A stretch of DNA of 64,000 nt, from positions 558,001-622,000 of the forward strand of contig DIYP01000016.1 of the NCBI GenBank assembly GCA_002427735.1, written 5' to 3'. The stretch's first letter is position 1. Each line of letters starts with the position of its first letter. Below the pieces are notes generated by a model that saw only the letters and a program-made list of their open reading frames with translations, had not been told where the DNA came from and made no database searches. Of this stretch, positions 36,285 through 45,276 are shown one piece after another. The position numbers and the translations under genes were made by a program. The DNA comes from Flavobacteriales bacterium UBA6051 (GTDB lineage: Bacteria > Bacteroidota > Bacteroidia > Flavobacteriales_D > Crocinitomicaceae).

Positions 36285-37836
36285 TCAACACTTTTTCTGT
36301 AATATTTCCTGAACGAATTAAGTACATCCCATCACCCAGCTCTTGAACATTAAAGACAGCAAACCCATTGACTGCGTCCGTTTCTCTTACAACTTCCCCC
36401 AGCGCATTGAAAATTTGAACACTTATCTCTTTCTCAACCGTTTGAACCGTTAAGTAGTCTTTTGCAGGGTTCGGAAATACAACAATCTTTTCTTGCTTCA
36501 AATCACCTATACTCAAAGTGGTTAAATAATCATGTGCCGCACAAAAATCAGGAATCCCATGCCCACGCATGTTACTTGGGGTGTCATATTGATCGGCGCT
36601 CATCTCTATTGCTTCGAAAATTTCAGCGACAGTTCTTGTGGGGTGTGCTTGCATTAAACAAGCAGTCGCTCCCGCCATAATTGGACTCGCATAAGAAGTC
36701 CCGTTACCCGGATCCAAAATTCCTGAAGAAATGACTACCCATGCCTGCTCTCCTCGGGCCACCACATTAGGTTTAACTGCTCCATCAGAAGCAGGACCCA
36801 AAGAAGAAAAGAAAGCATATTGGCCTAAAGCATTTACAGCGCCAACGCAAAGTCCATCATCCGCATCACATGGCGTTCCAATGGTTAATGGGCCACTATT
36901 TCCTGCGGCCATTACTACGGCAATACCCTTGGAAACAGCTGTGTTGACTCCCATTGCAGCAATGGTGGTATTCCCATCTAAGTCAGCATAATCATGACTG
37001 GTGGAAGGGTCATCAAAGTTCACATATCCCAACGAAATATTAGCTATATCTGCTCCAACTGAATCACTTCTTTCGAGCGCCGTGACAAGATTAAACTCTT
37101 CGATCTCCGTTTCAGAGGAAACATCTTCTGTAAGGTAGAGTGCAATGTCCACATCAACGGCTGTTCCTGCAAATTCACCTGAAGGACCTTTTTCTGCCAC
37201 AATACATGAAGTCACAGAAGTTCCATGGCTACTGGAATTATACACTTGTGTATTGCCAGCAACAAAATTGTATTGATCCATTACGCGACCTTCATTATAC
37301 AACGTGTCGAAATAATCAATCTGTTGCATATTCTCAAATCCAGCATCAATAATAGCCATATAAACGCCAGAGCCCGTATATCCTAAATTATGTAAGCACT
37401 GTAGATTTAACTGATGAACCTGCGCTATCCCTGCTCCATAAGCAAAGGCCTTGCTGTCTTCTTGTGCTACCTCAAACTTATCCTTAGTACCTGGCTTTCC
37501 AGCACTTGTCACCCGAATGTTTTTGATAAAGTCATATTTTGACTCCAACTCTTCTACTGTCAATAAAGACGAAAAGCTCACTGCATTTAGCCATCTTGAG
37601 ACATTTAAAACCGTACCATCTTTACCCAAATGTTCCAGATACTCGTGAGATACAGGAATGTCGTAAGAATCAAACTCGACTTGCCGTTCAGTACGACGTT
37701 GCAGAGACCTTTCAGAAAAATTCAATGGAGAAATCTGTTCGTTTCCTTTGTCCTTTAAAAAGACAATCATTGTCTGTTGACCATAAGCTGATAAGCTCGC
37801 CGCTAGCGAGATCAGTGCAAGAAGTATTAGTTTCAT
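36274..37836 (-). CDS. T9SS-sorted subtilisin-like serine protease
   Basis: A 520-residue secreted S8 peptidase. The signal peptide ends near AYG (18) and an inhibitor I9-like propeptide follows (about 22-110). The catalytic domain has Asp164 (AIIDAGF), His204 (SSHGTSVTS), the oxyanion Asn313 (AAGNSG) and Ser381 (GTSYASP). The sorting domain begins at VFPNPAKDYLTV near 453 and ends KVLITR. The upstream in-frame extension to 37881 has no start context, so the ATG at 37836 is used. Confidence 0.95.
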   Translation of the reverse strand: MKLILLALISLAASLSAYGQQTMIVFLKDKGNEQISPLNFSERSLQRRTERQVEFDSYDIPVSHEYLEHLGKDGTVLNVSRWLNAVSFSSLLTVEELESKYDFIKNIRVTSAGKPGTKDKFEVAQEDSKAFAYGAGIAQVHQLNLQCLHNLGYTGSGVYMAIIDAGFENMQQIDYFDTLYNEGRVMDQYNFVAGNTQVYNSSSHGTSVTSCIVAEKGPSGEFAGTAVDVDIALYLTEDVSSETEIEEFNLVTALERSDSVGADIANISLGYVNFDDPSTSHDYADLDGNTTIAAMGVNTAVSKGIAVVMAAGNSGPLTIGTPCDADDGLCVGAVNALGQYAFFSSLGPASDGAVKPNVVARGEQAWVVISSGILDPGNGTSYASPIMAGATACLMQAHPTRTVAEIFEAIEMSADQYDTPSNMRGHGIPDFCAAHDYLTTLSIGDLKQEKIVVFPNPAKDYLTVQTVEKEISVQIFNALGEVVRETDAVNGFAVFNVQELGDGMYLIRSGNITEKVLITR

Positions 37837-37907
37837 GCTGCAATTTAGGGATTTCGGCTCATCTCTGCGTACCACCCACACTGTGATATTAACCGTTCAA
37901 TCAATGC

Positions 37908-39200
37908 CTAAAGATTTTCGTTTCTCTGGCGTTCGCTTTTCTCAATTTGATTCTCCTTAAACGCTGTCGGAACAAGATCAGGAATTATTTTCAGTATTAG
38001 CGGCAACAAAATCGTCCCACCAGGTAACATAAAGATGGTAAGTGCCGGAATTGATTTTGCGATATCCTTGAATTGCGTTTTAACGGCTTCCTTCTCTTCA
38101 GGCGTCAACTCTTCTTTTCTTGACTTTTTAACCAATATAATGAGCTCCTTGCTTTCCTTTATTTCTTCCGAAAGTTTCTCTTTGTTTCGCGAAAGAACCT
38201 TCGCCCATCGTTTGGATAAGCTAGAGTAAACTTTTTCATAGGAGGGGGAATCCTTCATGAACTCCACCTCATTTTGCGTTTTTAACAAGAAATTTTCAAT
38301 CATGCCAAGGTTTTCCTCCAACTCAAGTACCGGAATTTCCAGATGGGCACAAAGCTCAATTAAAAACTCCATTTCATCATCAACCATCTCATTACTTGAC
38401 AAGATGGTCAAGATAGATACGTCCAATAGAAATCGCTTTAGCAACCAATGCTGCTTAATGAAATACGAAAAATTATCCAGACTTGCTCCTTCCTGAAACC
38501 GCCGCTTTGCTACTTCCCGATCCTCTTCACTGAGACTCGCCGAGGCTAGAAATACATTAAAAATATCTTTTTCCTTGTCTTCAATCACCCCATCCGAATA
38601 TGCAGAAAGTGTAATTGCCGTTAGTGCATTTTGCGCATAGGTGCTATAACTCTTCAGAGCTTCGCCTTTTTCCTTGTGCACGAAGTCATCAAACAAAACA
38701 ACATCTAAATAACAGAAGGTATTATTCAAAGAATTAATCCACCATTTGTTTTCCAGTAGTTTGACTTTGATATCGACGCGCTTCGTTAATACGCTCTCCA
38801 ATTTTTCTTCTCGCGATTCTTTTACAAAGAACCCAAACATTTTTTTGATAGTGCTCGCGTTATGATGCGCATAAAACTCAAAAAGCGTTGTCAAAAAATC
38901 TTCACGGTTAAAGACTTTGTCTTTATGTATTTGCAGAAAAACAAACAGGTGTGCTTCAAAAAGCAAAAGCTTTAATTTTTCCTGATTCGTCCAATCAGAG
39001 TCATCCAGAGACTTTGCGAAAATAAGTTCGATAGGAAAACCGAAAACCAGTCCGCTTGAAGAAAGCGTAAGATGCATAAAGTGGAGCTTTCGTAATTCTT
39101 TTGGCCTATCCACTGCCAATACGATTTGCCCCCTTTCGACTAAATCGAAGTATTTATTTATCCAACCTTTGGATCCTGGTGATAACATTTCATTCTTCAA
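37908..39200 (-). CDS. LETM1-like protein with TerB-like domain
   Basis: A 430-residue protein. The N-terminal helical region (1-180) is unassigned. Residues about 190-300 look like a TerB-type helical domain (TLSAYSDGVIEDKE, then SSNEMVDDEMEFLIELC, both with acidic turn residues). The C-terminus (about 370-415, FKDIAKSIPALTIFMLPGG onward) has the hydrophobic segment and PGG turn of the LETM1 core. NCBI uses the name LETM1-related biofilm-associated protein for similar flavobacterial proteins. No signal peptide is seen; the hydrophobic stretch near 385-405 could be a membrane helix. It is a lone gene. Confidence 0.75.
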   Translation of the reverse strand: MKNEMLSPGSKGWINKYFDLVERGQIVLAVDRPKELRKLHFMHLTLSSSGLVFGFPIELIFAKSLDDSDWTNQEKLKLLLFEAHLFVFLQIHKDKVFNREDFLTTLFEFYAHHNASTIKKMFGFFVKESREEKLESVLTKRVDIKVKLLENKWWINSLNNTFCYLDVVLFDDFVHKEKGEALKSYSTYAQNALTAITLSAYSDGVIEDKEKDIFNVFLASASLSEEDREVAKRRFQEGASLDNFSYFIKQHWLLKRFLLDVSILTILSSNEMVDDEMEFLIELCAHLEIPVLELEENLGMIENFLLKTQNEVEFMKDSPSYEKVYSSLSKRWAKVLSRNKEKLSEEIKESKELIILVKKSRKEELTPEEKEAVKTQFKDIAKSIPALTIFMLPGGTILLPLILKIIPDLVPTAFKENQIEKSERQRNENL

Positions 39201-39246
39201 TAATGCCTATTCGGCATTGCGAAGGTACTAGTAAAATATCAAAGAC

Positions 39247-39729
39247 TCATCGAAAGGCATATCGCATCGCAAAACCTGCCATCCATCCAAATTTCACTTC
39301 TGGATATATGCGCATTGACGGCCCTGTGTCCAATGCGAGATTGATCGGAACAACATCAAAGGTATATTCGAGACCGATAGTCCCATCTATTCCTGCCCAA
39401 AAACCCTGTGTTGTGCCAATGTCTGTTCGGCCGTAGCTTCCTTTTACCCAATAACCCCCATCAGCACCGGCACCCCAGTACCAATCGAGATCACTGGTTA
39501 AAAACTGGTTGCGCATATACATTGTCTGCAACCATATATAGCGACGACTTCCGCCGAGGTTGACCTCTACAGCAGAAGGACCGGAAAAGAAATGTTTTAA
39601 ACTAAGTTCCGCGGATGGAATGTCAAGTGTGGTATAATCAGCTTTTACACCCAAAGCTGTTTGATAGCGCTGTGCATGAGTGCTGAAACCAAAGCATACC
39701 AGAATAGAAACAAGGAGGAGATATTTCAT
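39247..39729 (-). CDS. Small predicted outer-membrane protein
   Basis: A 160-residue protein with a signal peptide (cut after THA, near 19) and alternating strands with aromatic girdle residues, ending in Phe-Arg (AMRYAFR). It is consistent with an eight-stranded OmpW/OmpX-like barrel of the kind common in Bacteroidota. No function can be assigned. It is transcribed away from a cluster of repeated TTGACACAAA-type sites at 39794-39869. Confidence 0.7.
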   Translation of the reverse strand: MKYLLLVSILVCFGFSTHAQRYQTALGVKADYTTLDIPSAELSLKHFFSGPSAVEVNLGGSRRYIWLQTMYMRNQFLTSDLDWYWGAGADGGYWVKGSYGRTDIGTTQGFWAGIDGTIGLEYTFDVVPINLALDTGPSMRIYPEVKFGWMAGFAMRYAFR

Positions 39730-39793
39730 ATGATGGTTTTCTATGTAACGCTTAAAAAGCCCTATTTATTATGCGTGCATATGTATTTAATAC

Positions 39794-39869
39794 TTGACAC
39801 AAACTGCATTCTTTTGACACAATTGACCCGCCCTGCAATTTGTGTCAACCATTTTTTTGTTTGTGTTAA
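39794..39869. repeat. Cluster of four TTGACACAAA-type sites
   Basis: Sites are at 39794-39803 (TTGACACAAA), 39814-39823 (TTGACACAAT), 39839-39848 (TTTGTGTCAA, inverted and exact) and 39860-39869 (TTTGTGTTAA, inverted with one change). The two forward copies are 20 bases apart and the two inverted copies 21, so each pair lies on one face of the helix. The cluster lies between divergent genes, 55 bases before the delta-60 T9SS gene. Confidence 0.6.
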
Positions 39870-39924
39870 TCCGGCGGACGGTAATGGCTCAACTTTGTAG
39901 CATCAAATATTTAAAATCACACAA

Positions 39925-41475
39925 ATGAAAAAGTTATTACTAAACATCAATCTTGTACTGCTTTCTTCTCTAAGCGTAACATATGCCGTTGGACAAAACG
40001 CCGGAGATCTTGACACGGATTTCGGAATAGGCGGGTATTCAGTGTTTGACCCATACTCAAATACAGGAGAACTTTACTGGGATATGATCACATTATCAGA
40101 CGACAAAATCATCAAAGTTGGATACACCGATGATGGTGGTGACACAGATATTCTAGTGGCTAAATTTCAAGCAAATGGTCTTCCGGATAGCACTTTCGGA
40201 GTAAACGGTTTCACAACCATCGACCTTTCTCTTGGACAAGACGAGGACGCTCGCGGAGTTTATGAAATGGCGAGCGGACAGCTCTTGATAACTGGATATG
40301 TTCAAACACCAGGCTCTTTGGATGGTTATGTTATGCGCATGAATGCTGACGGAACTGTAGATAACAGCTTTGGAACTTCCAGCGGTCATACTAAATTCAA
40401 CACGGGTGACAACCTAGTAGCCTATGGCCGTTCTGTTATAGAATCGGGCAGTCAAATCTTCGTTGGTGGTGCAGCAGTGGTTGGCGCTCAACTTGATTTC
40501 GTTGTTGTGAAGTTCACAATTGGTGGAGGAATTGACGCTGCTTTCTCTTCGGGAGGGTACGCCACTATGGATATCGCCGGAGGCAATGACAATATGCAGG
40601 CAATGGACATCAAAGCAAATGGTTCATTCGTGTTCGGTGGAACTGCAGATAGTATGGGCGTATTGCTAGGTGTTGTTGGTTCAATGACTCAATTTGGAAC
40701 TCCAAGCACATTCGCAGGAGACGGTAGTTACACATTTGACATGGGATCGGGTCTGAACGAAGTGAATGATCTATACGTTGACGCAAATGATAATACTGTT
40801 TTCACTGGTGACGAGGGACTATTCCCGAACCTCAATGGTTTTGTTACGCGTCTGACTCCAACTGGAGACCTAGACAACACATTCGGTACAAACGGTACGC
40901 TTATGTCGGACCCGGGAGCAACAACGGCACTTTATTTCAGAAGCCTAATGGAAACACCTAACGGTGAAATAGTAGCTGTAGGAAACTTTGACGGAGCTTC
41001 TCAAGATATTTATGCAATGATGCTGGATCAAGGTGGATCACCAATCAGCGAATTTGGTGGAAACGGAGACGTGATTGTGCCTTTTGCCATTACAACCAAC
41101 CTCGTAACGACAATGGCGGGTGATGTTCAGGCTGACGGATCAATTATCGTTGCTGGATACCTCGAAAGTCAAGACTTTGTTGGTGAAAACATGTTCATGG
41201 TTCGCCTACACCCTCTTGTAGATGATGCGAGTATTAATGAACTAAATGCAATTTCCATGTCGACTTTCCCAAACCCGGCTTCTCATTCTTTCGAAGTTGA
41301 AGGTGATGCCGATGTAGAATCTGTTGAGCTCATTTCTTTAACTGGACAAGTTGCTCAAACATGGGAAGCACAAGAAGTTTATACGCTAGCAGAAAATGTA
41401 ATGAATGGAACTTACATCCTCAAGATTACAACTTCAAAAGGAATTGCTGTTCAACGTTTGGCTGTTCAGCACTAA
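39925..41475 (+). CDS. T9SS-sorted delta-60 repeat protein
   Basis: A 516-residue secreted protein with a signal peptide (cut near AVG, 23) and a body of about seven delta-60 repeats, each ending in forms of DxxFGxxG (DTDFGIGGY, DSTFGVNGF, DNSFGTSSG, DNTFGTNGT), that probably build a beta propeller. The T9SS sorting domain starts at TFPNPASHSFEV near 450 and ends VQRLAVQH. The function is unknown; such proteins are surface exposed. It is preceded by the TTGACACAAA cluster and followed by a terminator at 41532. Confidence 0.88.
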   Translation: MKKLLLNINLVLLSSLSVTYAVGQNAGDLDTDFGIGGYSVFDPYSNTGELYWDMITLSDDKIIKVGYTDDGGDTDILVAKFQANGLPDSTFGVNGFTTIDLSLGQDEDARGVYEMASGQLLITGYVQTPGSLDGYVMRMNADGTVDNSFGTSSGHTKFNTGDNLVAYGRSVIESGSQIFVGGAAVVGAQLDFVVVKFTIGGGIDAAFSSGGYATMDIAGGNDNMQAMDIKANGSFVFGGTADSMGVLLGVVGSMTQFGTPSTFAGDGSYTFDMGSGLNEVNDLYVDANDNTVFTGDEGLFPNLNGFVTRLTPTGDLDNTFGTNGTLMSDPGATTALYFRSLMETPNGEIVAVGNFDGASQDIYAMMLDQGGSPISEFGGNGDVIVPFAITTNLVTTMAGDVQADGSIIVAGYLESQDFVGENMFMVRLHPLVDDASINELNAISMSTFPNPASHSFEVEGDADVESVELISLTGQVAQTWEAQEVYTLAENVMNGTYILKITTSKGIAVQRLAVQH

Positions 41476-41531
41476 GAATGAAAAATGCTATTAGTTAAAT
41501 AGTTTAGTTTCACGTTTGTCAAATGCAAACA

Positions 41532-41566
41532 ACAAAGAGCTTGTCCTTCAGGGACAAGTTCTTTGT
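41532..41566 (+). terminator. Intrinsic terminator-like hairpin
   Basis: A 15-base arm (41532-41546) pairs with 41552-41566 (one G-U) around a 5-base loop. It follows the delta-60 gene by 57 bases. The tail is AT-rich, not a pure T run. Confidence 0.65.
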
Positions 41567-41605
41567 GTAATAATTAAATTAGTCACTATAACCCGTTTGC
41601 GCACA

Positions 41606-44197
41606 ATGAGATTAGTCACTTACATTCAGGAAGCAGTTCGCCCAGGGGGAACACCAACCCGCTACCTCATCTGGGTTTCTGTCATTCTCGTCTGTCAGGC
41701 GCTGGCCTCGGTAATTCCTTCCGAACAGTTTTACAAATCATTAAATGCGTCTCACTATGTTCTTGGTGGAACTTTAATCCTTGCCCTAGCCGTTCAGTTT
41801 TTTCAAAAGGACTCGCATAAAATAATGGCCGCCTATTGTCTTTATATCGTTGGGCTGGTGGTCAGTACCATCACCATTTCAATGGGAATTACTTCTTTAT
41901 CTGGTATTGTATTTATGCTTACCTGGGCAATGACATTATTCATCGCAGAGCGCCGCGAGTACATTTCATTTGATCTGGTCACTCTTTTCATGGTTCTGAT
42001 GCTAATTAGTACAGTTATTTTATTGATGTTTAACCCTTCAATGGGGGTGGCTGACAATGGCATTATTCTGGGCACGGGAGCACTTTTTACAGCTGCAGAC
42101 ATCTACCTGGTCTACATTGACTTTGGAAGAGGAAAAAACTTCTATCAGGAGTCCAGAAAAACATTTACTGACCTTGATATTCTCAGTTCAAAGCTTTCCG
42201 AAATTTTGACCGCCGACAAACCTCTTGATGAACTGCTATGGAGTGTTACACACGAGTGTGTTCCATTTCTTGGGCTTGAAGAGTGTGTCATTTATTTGTT
42301 TGACAATGACAAAAAACGACTCATTCAGGTTGCTGCATACGGAGACAAAACAGTAGATGGAAATGAAATCGTTAATCCCATAGAAATAGAACCGGGTAAG
42401 GGCATTGTGGGAAGGTGTTTCTCATCAGCGGAAAGCATTCTCATCGAAGAGACCAAACATGATCCAGATTATATTGTTGATGACGCCTTCAGAAACTCAG
42501 AGTTGGCAGCTCCTATCATAAGTAATGGTCAAGTCATTGGCGTTATTGATTCTGAACATACGGTTAAAGGTTTTTTCAAAGACCGCCATAAACAGGCGTT
42601 TCAGGTAATTGCCTCTTTTTGTGGAATAAAAATTACCGAAGACCTTGCAAAACAATCAATCATTGATGCGCAAACAGCGCGTGAAGAAGCCATCCGCTAC
42701 AAGGAATTAGATGAACTTAAAAACCGATTTATCACAAATATATCTCATGACCTAAAAACTCCATTGTCGCTTATTAAGGCTCCGGCTATGCAAATTGCTT
42801 CTATCGCCGATAAAAAACAAGTCAAAAAACATGCGAGCTATATTCTAAAAAATACAGAACATCTGCTACGAGTAGTGAACCAATTACTTCAGCTAAACCG
42901 AGTCGATAAAGGCCTCAACGAGCTCTATCTTGAAAAGGTTGACCTGGGAAAACTAATTGGGAAAATAAATACGCAGTACAGCGGACTTGCAGAAAAAGAC
43001 GCTGTGGAGTTTGAAGTAATAACTGCACAAACAGTTGTTGTAACCGATAGTTTTCGCTTAGAACAAATCATTCATAATCTTGTTCACAATGCTTTCCGTT
43101 ATACGGGTAAGGGAGGAAAAGTAAAATTAGAGGTACAACAAGAGGACAATCTTCTGCAGGTAGTTGTTTCAGACAATGGGCCAGGTATTGCTGATGAATT
43201 AAGGTCTAAAATTTTTGATCGTTTTTATAAGGTAGATGAAAATAATCATGAGGGAACTGGTATAGGATTATCACTTGTAAAAGAATACGCTCTCAGCCTG
43301 TCTGGAGATGTTACTGTTATTGACCCAGAATTAGGAGGAGCATCTTTTCAAGTATTAATTCCGGTAGAACGTGCAAATCAAGATTTAGACAGTGAAGATT
43401 GGGAAGAGGTAGAGATTTCTTCAGGTGGAAAGCCCGTCATGCTAGTTGTAGAAGATCATGCTGACCTAAATGACTTTATCTGCACCTTTTTCGAGAACGA
43501 TTTTAAGTGTATTTCTGCATTTGACGGACAGGAAGCACTTCTTCAGATATCAGAGCAATCACCGGACATTATTATTTCCGACTTAATGATGCCGAATATG
43601 GATGGTAACGAATTCGTCAGAAAAATTAAGGAAAGTGAAGAGTTTGGACATATTCCTGTTGTTGTTCTTTCTGCAAAATCTCAAACTGAAAGTCGCATCG
43701 ACTTATATGACTTAGGCGCCGATAATTACCTTGTAAAGCCTTTTGATGTTCAGGAATTAAACTCAATTGTTCATAACGTTTTAGATCAGCGGAAAAAGTT
43801 GAAATCAATGTTCCATCAGACACTCCATGTCACCCAAGCTCAAGTTTCAACAGAGATCAAACCAAATGAAGAAGTTGACGAGTTTATACAATCTGCAGTT
43901 AACTTTGTAATGGAAAACCTTGATGAAAATTCGCTTTCTGTGAAAGATTTGGGTGAACACCTGGGCCTTGGAAGAAACAAAGTTCAAAGGCAAATAAAAC
44001 TACTCACGCAACTTACCCCGGTAGAATTCATTCGCTCAATTCGACTCAATGAGGCAAGAGAGCTTCTGAGAAAAGGAGAGTTGAACGTTTCTGAAGTGGC
44101 CTATGCTGTTGGGTTCAATAACCTTTCTTACTTTACACGAAGTTTTAAATCAGAATTTGGAAACCTTCCATCGGAAGAACAAAATGTTAATGCCTAA
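41606..44197 (+). CDS. Hybrid sensor histidine kinase / receiver / AraC-type regulator
   Basis: An 863-residue one-protein signalling system. It has five or six N-terminal transmembrane helices (about 20-172), a GAF domain (205-345), and HisKA with phospho-acceptor His381 (NISHDLKTPLS). The HATPase domain has the N box at 491-500 and the G box DNGPGIAD (523-530). The receiver has Asp659 (ISDLMMPNMDG) and Lys711, and a C-terminal AraC HTH domain (about 765-863) completes it. Phosphorylation of the receiver presumably controls DNA binding. There is no periplasmic Y_Y_Y/propeller sensor as in Bacteroides polysaccharide-utilisation regulators. The ATG at 41606 is used because the longer frame runs through the terminator. 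Confidence 0.94.
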   Translation: MRLVTYIQEAVRPGGTPTRYLIWVSVILVCQALASVIPSEQFYKSLNASHYVLGGTLILALAVQFFQKDSHKIMAAYCLYIVGLVVSTITISMGITSLSGIVFMLTWAMTLFIAERREYISFDLVTLFMVLMLISTVILLMFNPSMGVADNGIILGTGALFTAADIYLVYIDFGRGKNFYQESRKTFTDLDILSSKLSEILTADKPLDELLWSVTHECVPFLGLEECVIYLFDNDKKRLIQVAAYGDKTVDGNEIVNPIEIEPGKGIVGRCFSSAESILIEETKHDPDYIVDDAFRNSELAAPIISNGQVIGVIDSEHTVKGFFKDRHKQAFQVIASFCGIKITEDLAKQSIIDAQTAREEAIRYKELDELKNRFITNISHDLKTPLSLIKAPAMQIASIADKKQVKKHASYILKNTEHLLRVVNQLLQLNRVDKGLNELYLEKVDLGKLIGKINTQYSGLAEKDAVEFEVITAQTVVVTDSFRLEQIIHNLVHNAFRYTGKGGKVKLEVQQEDNLLQVVVSDNGPGIADELRSKIFDRFYKVDENNHEGTGIGLSLVKEYALSLSGDVTVIDPELGGASFQVLIPVERANQDLDSEDWEEVEISSGGKPVMLVVEDHADLNDFICTFFENDFKCISAFDGQEALLQISEQSPDIIISDLMMPNMDGNEFVRKIKESEEFGHIPVVVLSAKSQTESRIDLYDLGADNYLVKPFDVQELNSIVHNVLDQRKKLKSMFHQTLHVTQAQVSTEIKPNEEVDEFIQSAVNFVMENLDENSLSVKDLGEHLGLGRNKVQRQIKLLTQLTPVEFIRSIRLNEARELLRKGELNVSEVAYAVGFNNLSYFTRSFKSEFGNLPSEEQNVNA

Positions 44198-45276
44198 AGC
44201 TCTAGTTTCACAGGAAATGATTTAGTACCGTCAGGTGTTTCCCATGAACCTTCGAGCACTCCTCCTGAAGGTTTTAGCTTGAACAATCCTGTTTTTTTGT
44301 TATCTACTTCTTCCCAAATTTCCATAGACCCATTCTCTTTGATTTCTCCTGAGAGACTGATTGGTGTCTTATGACGATCGTACCAATAAGTGCCATAAAC
44401 GCGACCATAGTAGCTCGAAATTATTGCCTTAATGGGCGCTGATTTATCATTTACTTTAATCGAGCCCTTCAATAACTTATCGGATAAATCAATAGCATTT
44501 GCTGAATTCCAGGTTTTACCTTCAATCAACGCTTCACCTTTAAGAGAAAGAAATGAGCGAACAGCATCAAATTTCATTTCAGTCGCAAAGCTCCACAGGT
44601 CGTCCAAAGCTGCCATTGCATGATTTGAACAGCGCTCATCTGTAAAAACAATACTCGAATCGGTCAATTCAAACTCATCGGATGGAAACCCTTTTCCATC
44701 ATAACGATTCATACAGTTAGAATACATGTCTTTCTGTTCGAAAGCGTACTCGCTATTCTCATCTAACTGTGCTAAAAAAGTTTCAATTTCTTCTTTGAAA
44801 GTCTGTGAAACCATTTCACCCAACTCCTCTTTAGATTCGGAAGAAAACAAATCATTCAAAACAATATGTTCGCCTGTTTTGGCAGAAAAACTGTGCGTCG
44901 CATGGTAATATTCAGTATATGCACCAGTGGCAGAATAAGAAATCGTGATACAGAAAAAACGGTCATTATTCGCGTGTACGGTATAATCAAACTCGGACTG
45001 TCCACTAAACTCTCCTTCCGGCGGAAATACTTCTGAAAACAAGTCCATATTGATACCGTTCTTGTATACTTTATTCAAGAACTTATATTGTAAATATGTA
45101 TTGATCGCTACTACAGCATCCAATTGCCTCTTATCATTTGCCACAAGTAGAGGAAACTTACTTTCCATCTCAAACTGATCCTCTTGTACAAACTCTGAAA
45201 CTACAAAGTTTTGCGCGGAGCAAATTGAAGAAATAGTTAGAAGAAAAACATACACAAAGAATTTCATGACAGTCAT
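44194..45276 (-). CDS. Exported DUF3298/RsiV-like protein
   Basis: A 360-residue protein with a signal peptide (cut after CSA, near 21). Residues 20-250 show the pattern of DUF4163/DUF3298 domains: CITISYSATGAYTEYYHATHSF, then TGEHIVLNDLF, and a Cys pair. The C-terminal region (270-360) is a beta-rich domain ending in a Gly/Trp strand (LEGSWETPDG). Related domains occur in PdaC and RsiV, where they bind cell-wall material or lysozyme. It starts immediately after the stop of the lamin-tail-domain gene, so it is co-translated with it. Confidence 0.75.
   Translation of the reverse strand: MTVMKFFVYVFLLTISSICSAQNFVVSEFVQEDQFEMESKFPLLVANDKRQLDAVVAINTYLQYKFLNKVYKNGINMDLFSEVFPPEGEFSGQSEFDYTVHANNDRFFCITISYSATGAYTEYYHATHSFSAKTGEHIVLNDLFSSESKEELGEMVSQTFKEEIETFLAQLDENSEYAFEQKDMYSNCMNRYDGKGFPSDEFELTDSSIVFTDERCSNHAMAALDDLWSFATEMKFDAVRSFLSLKGEALIEGKTWNSANAIDLSDKLLKGSIKVNDKSAPIKAIISSYYGRVYGTYWYDRHKTPISLSGEIKENGSMEIWEEVDNKKTGLFKLKPSGGVLEGSWETPDGTKSFPVKLEL

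Noticed and set aside
39661..39900. 79-aa plus-strand ORF over the start of the outer-membrane gene and the repeat cluster
   Set aside because: Composition is dominated by the TTGACACAA/TTTGTGTCAA repeats and AT-rich DNA; no family, and it overlaps the minus-strand gene.
41516..41605. N-terminal extension of the hybrid kinase to a TTG at 41516
   Set aside because: The extension runs through the terminator hairpin at 41532-41566; the ATG at 41606 gives the normal membrane N-terminus.
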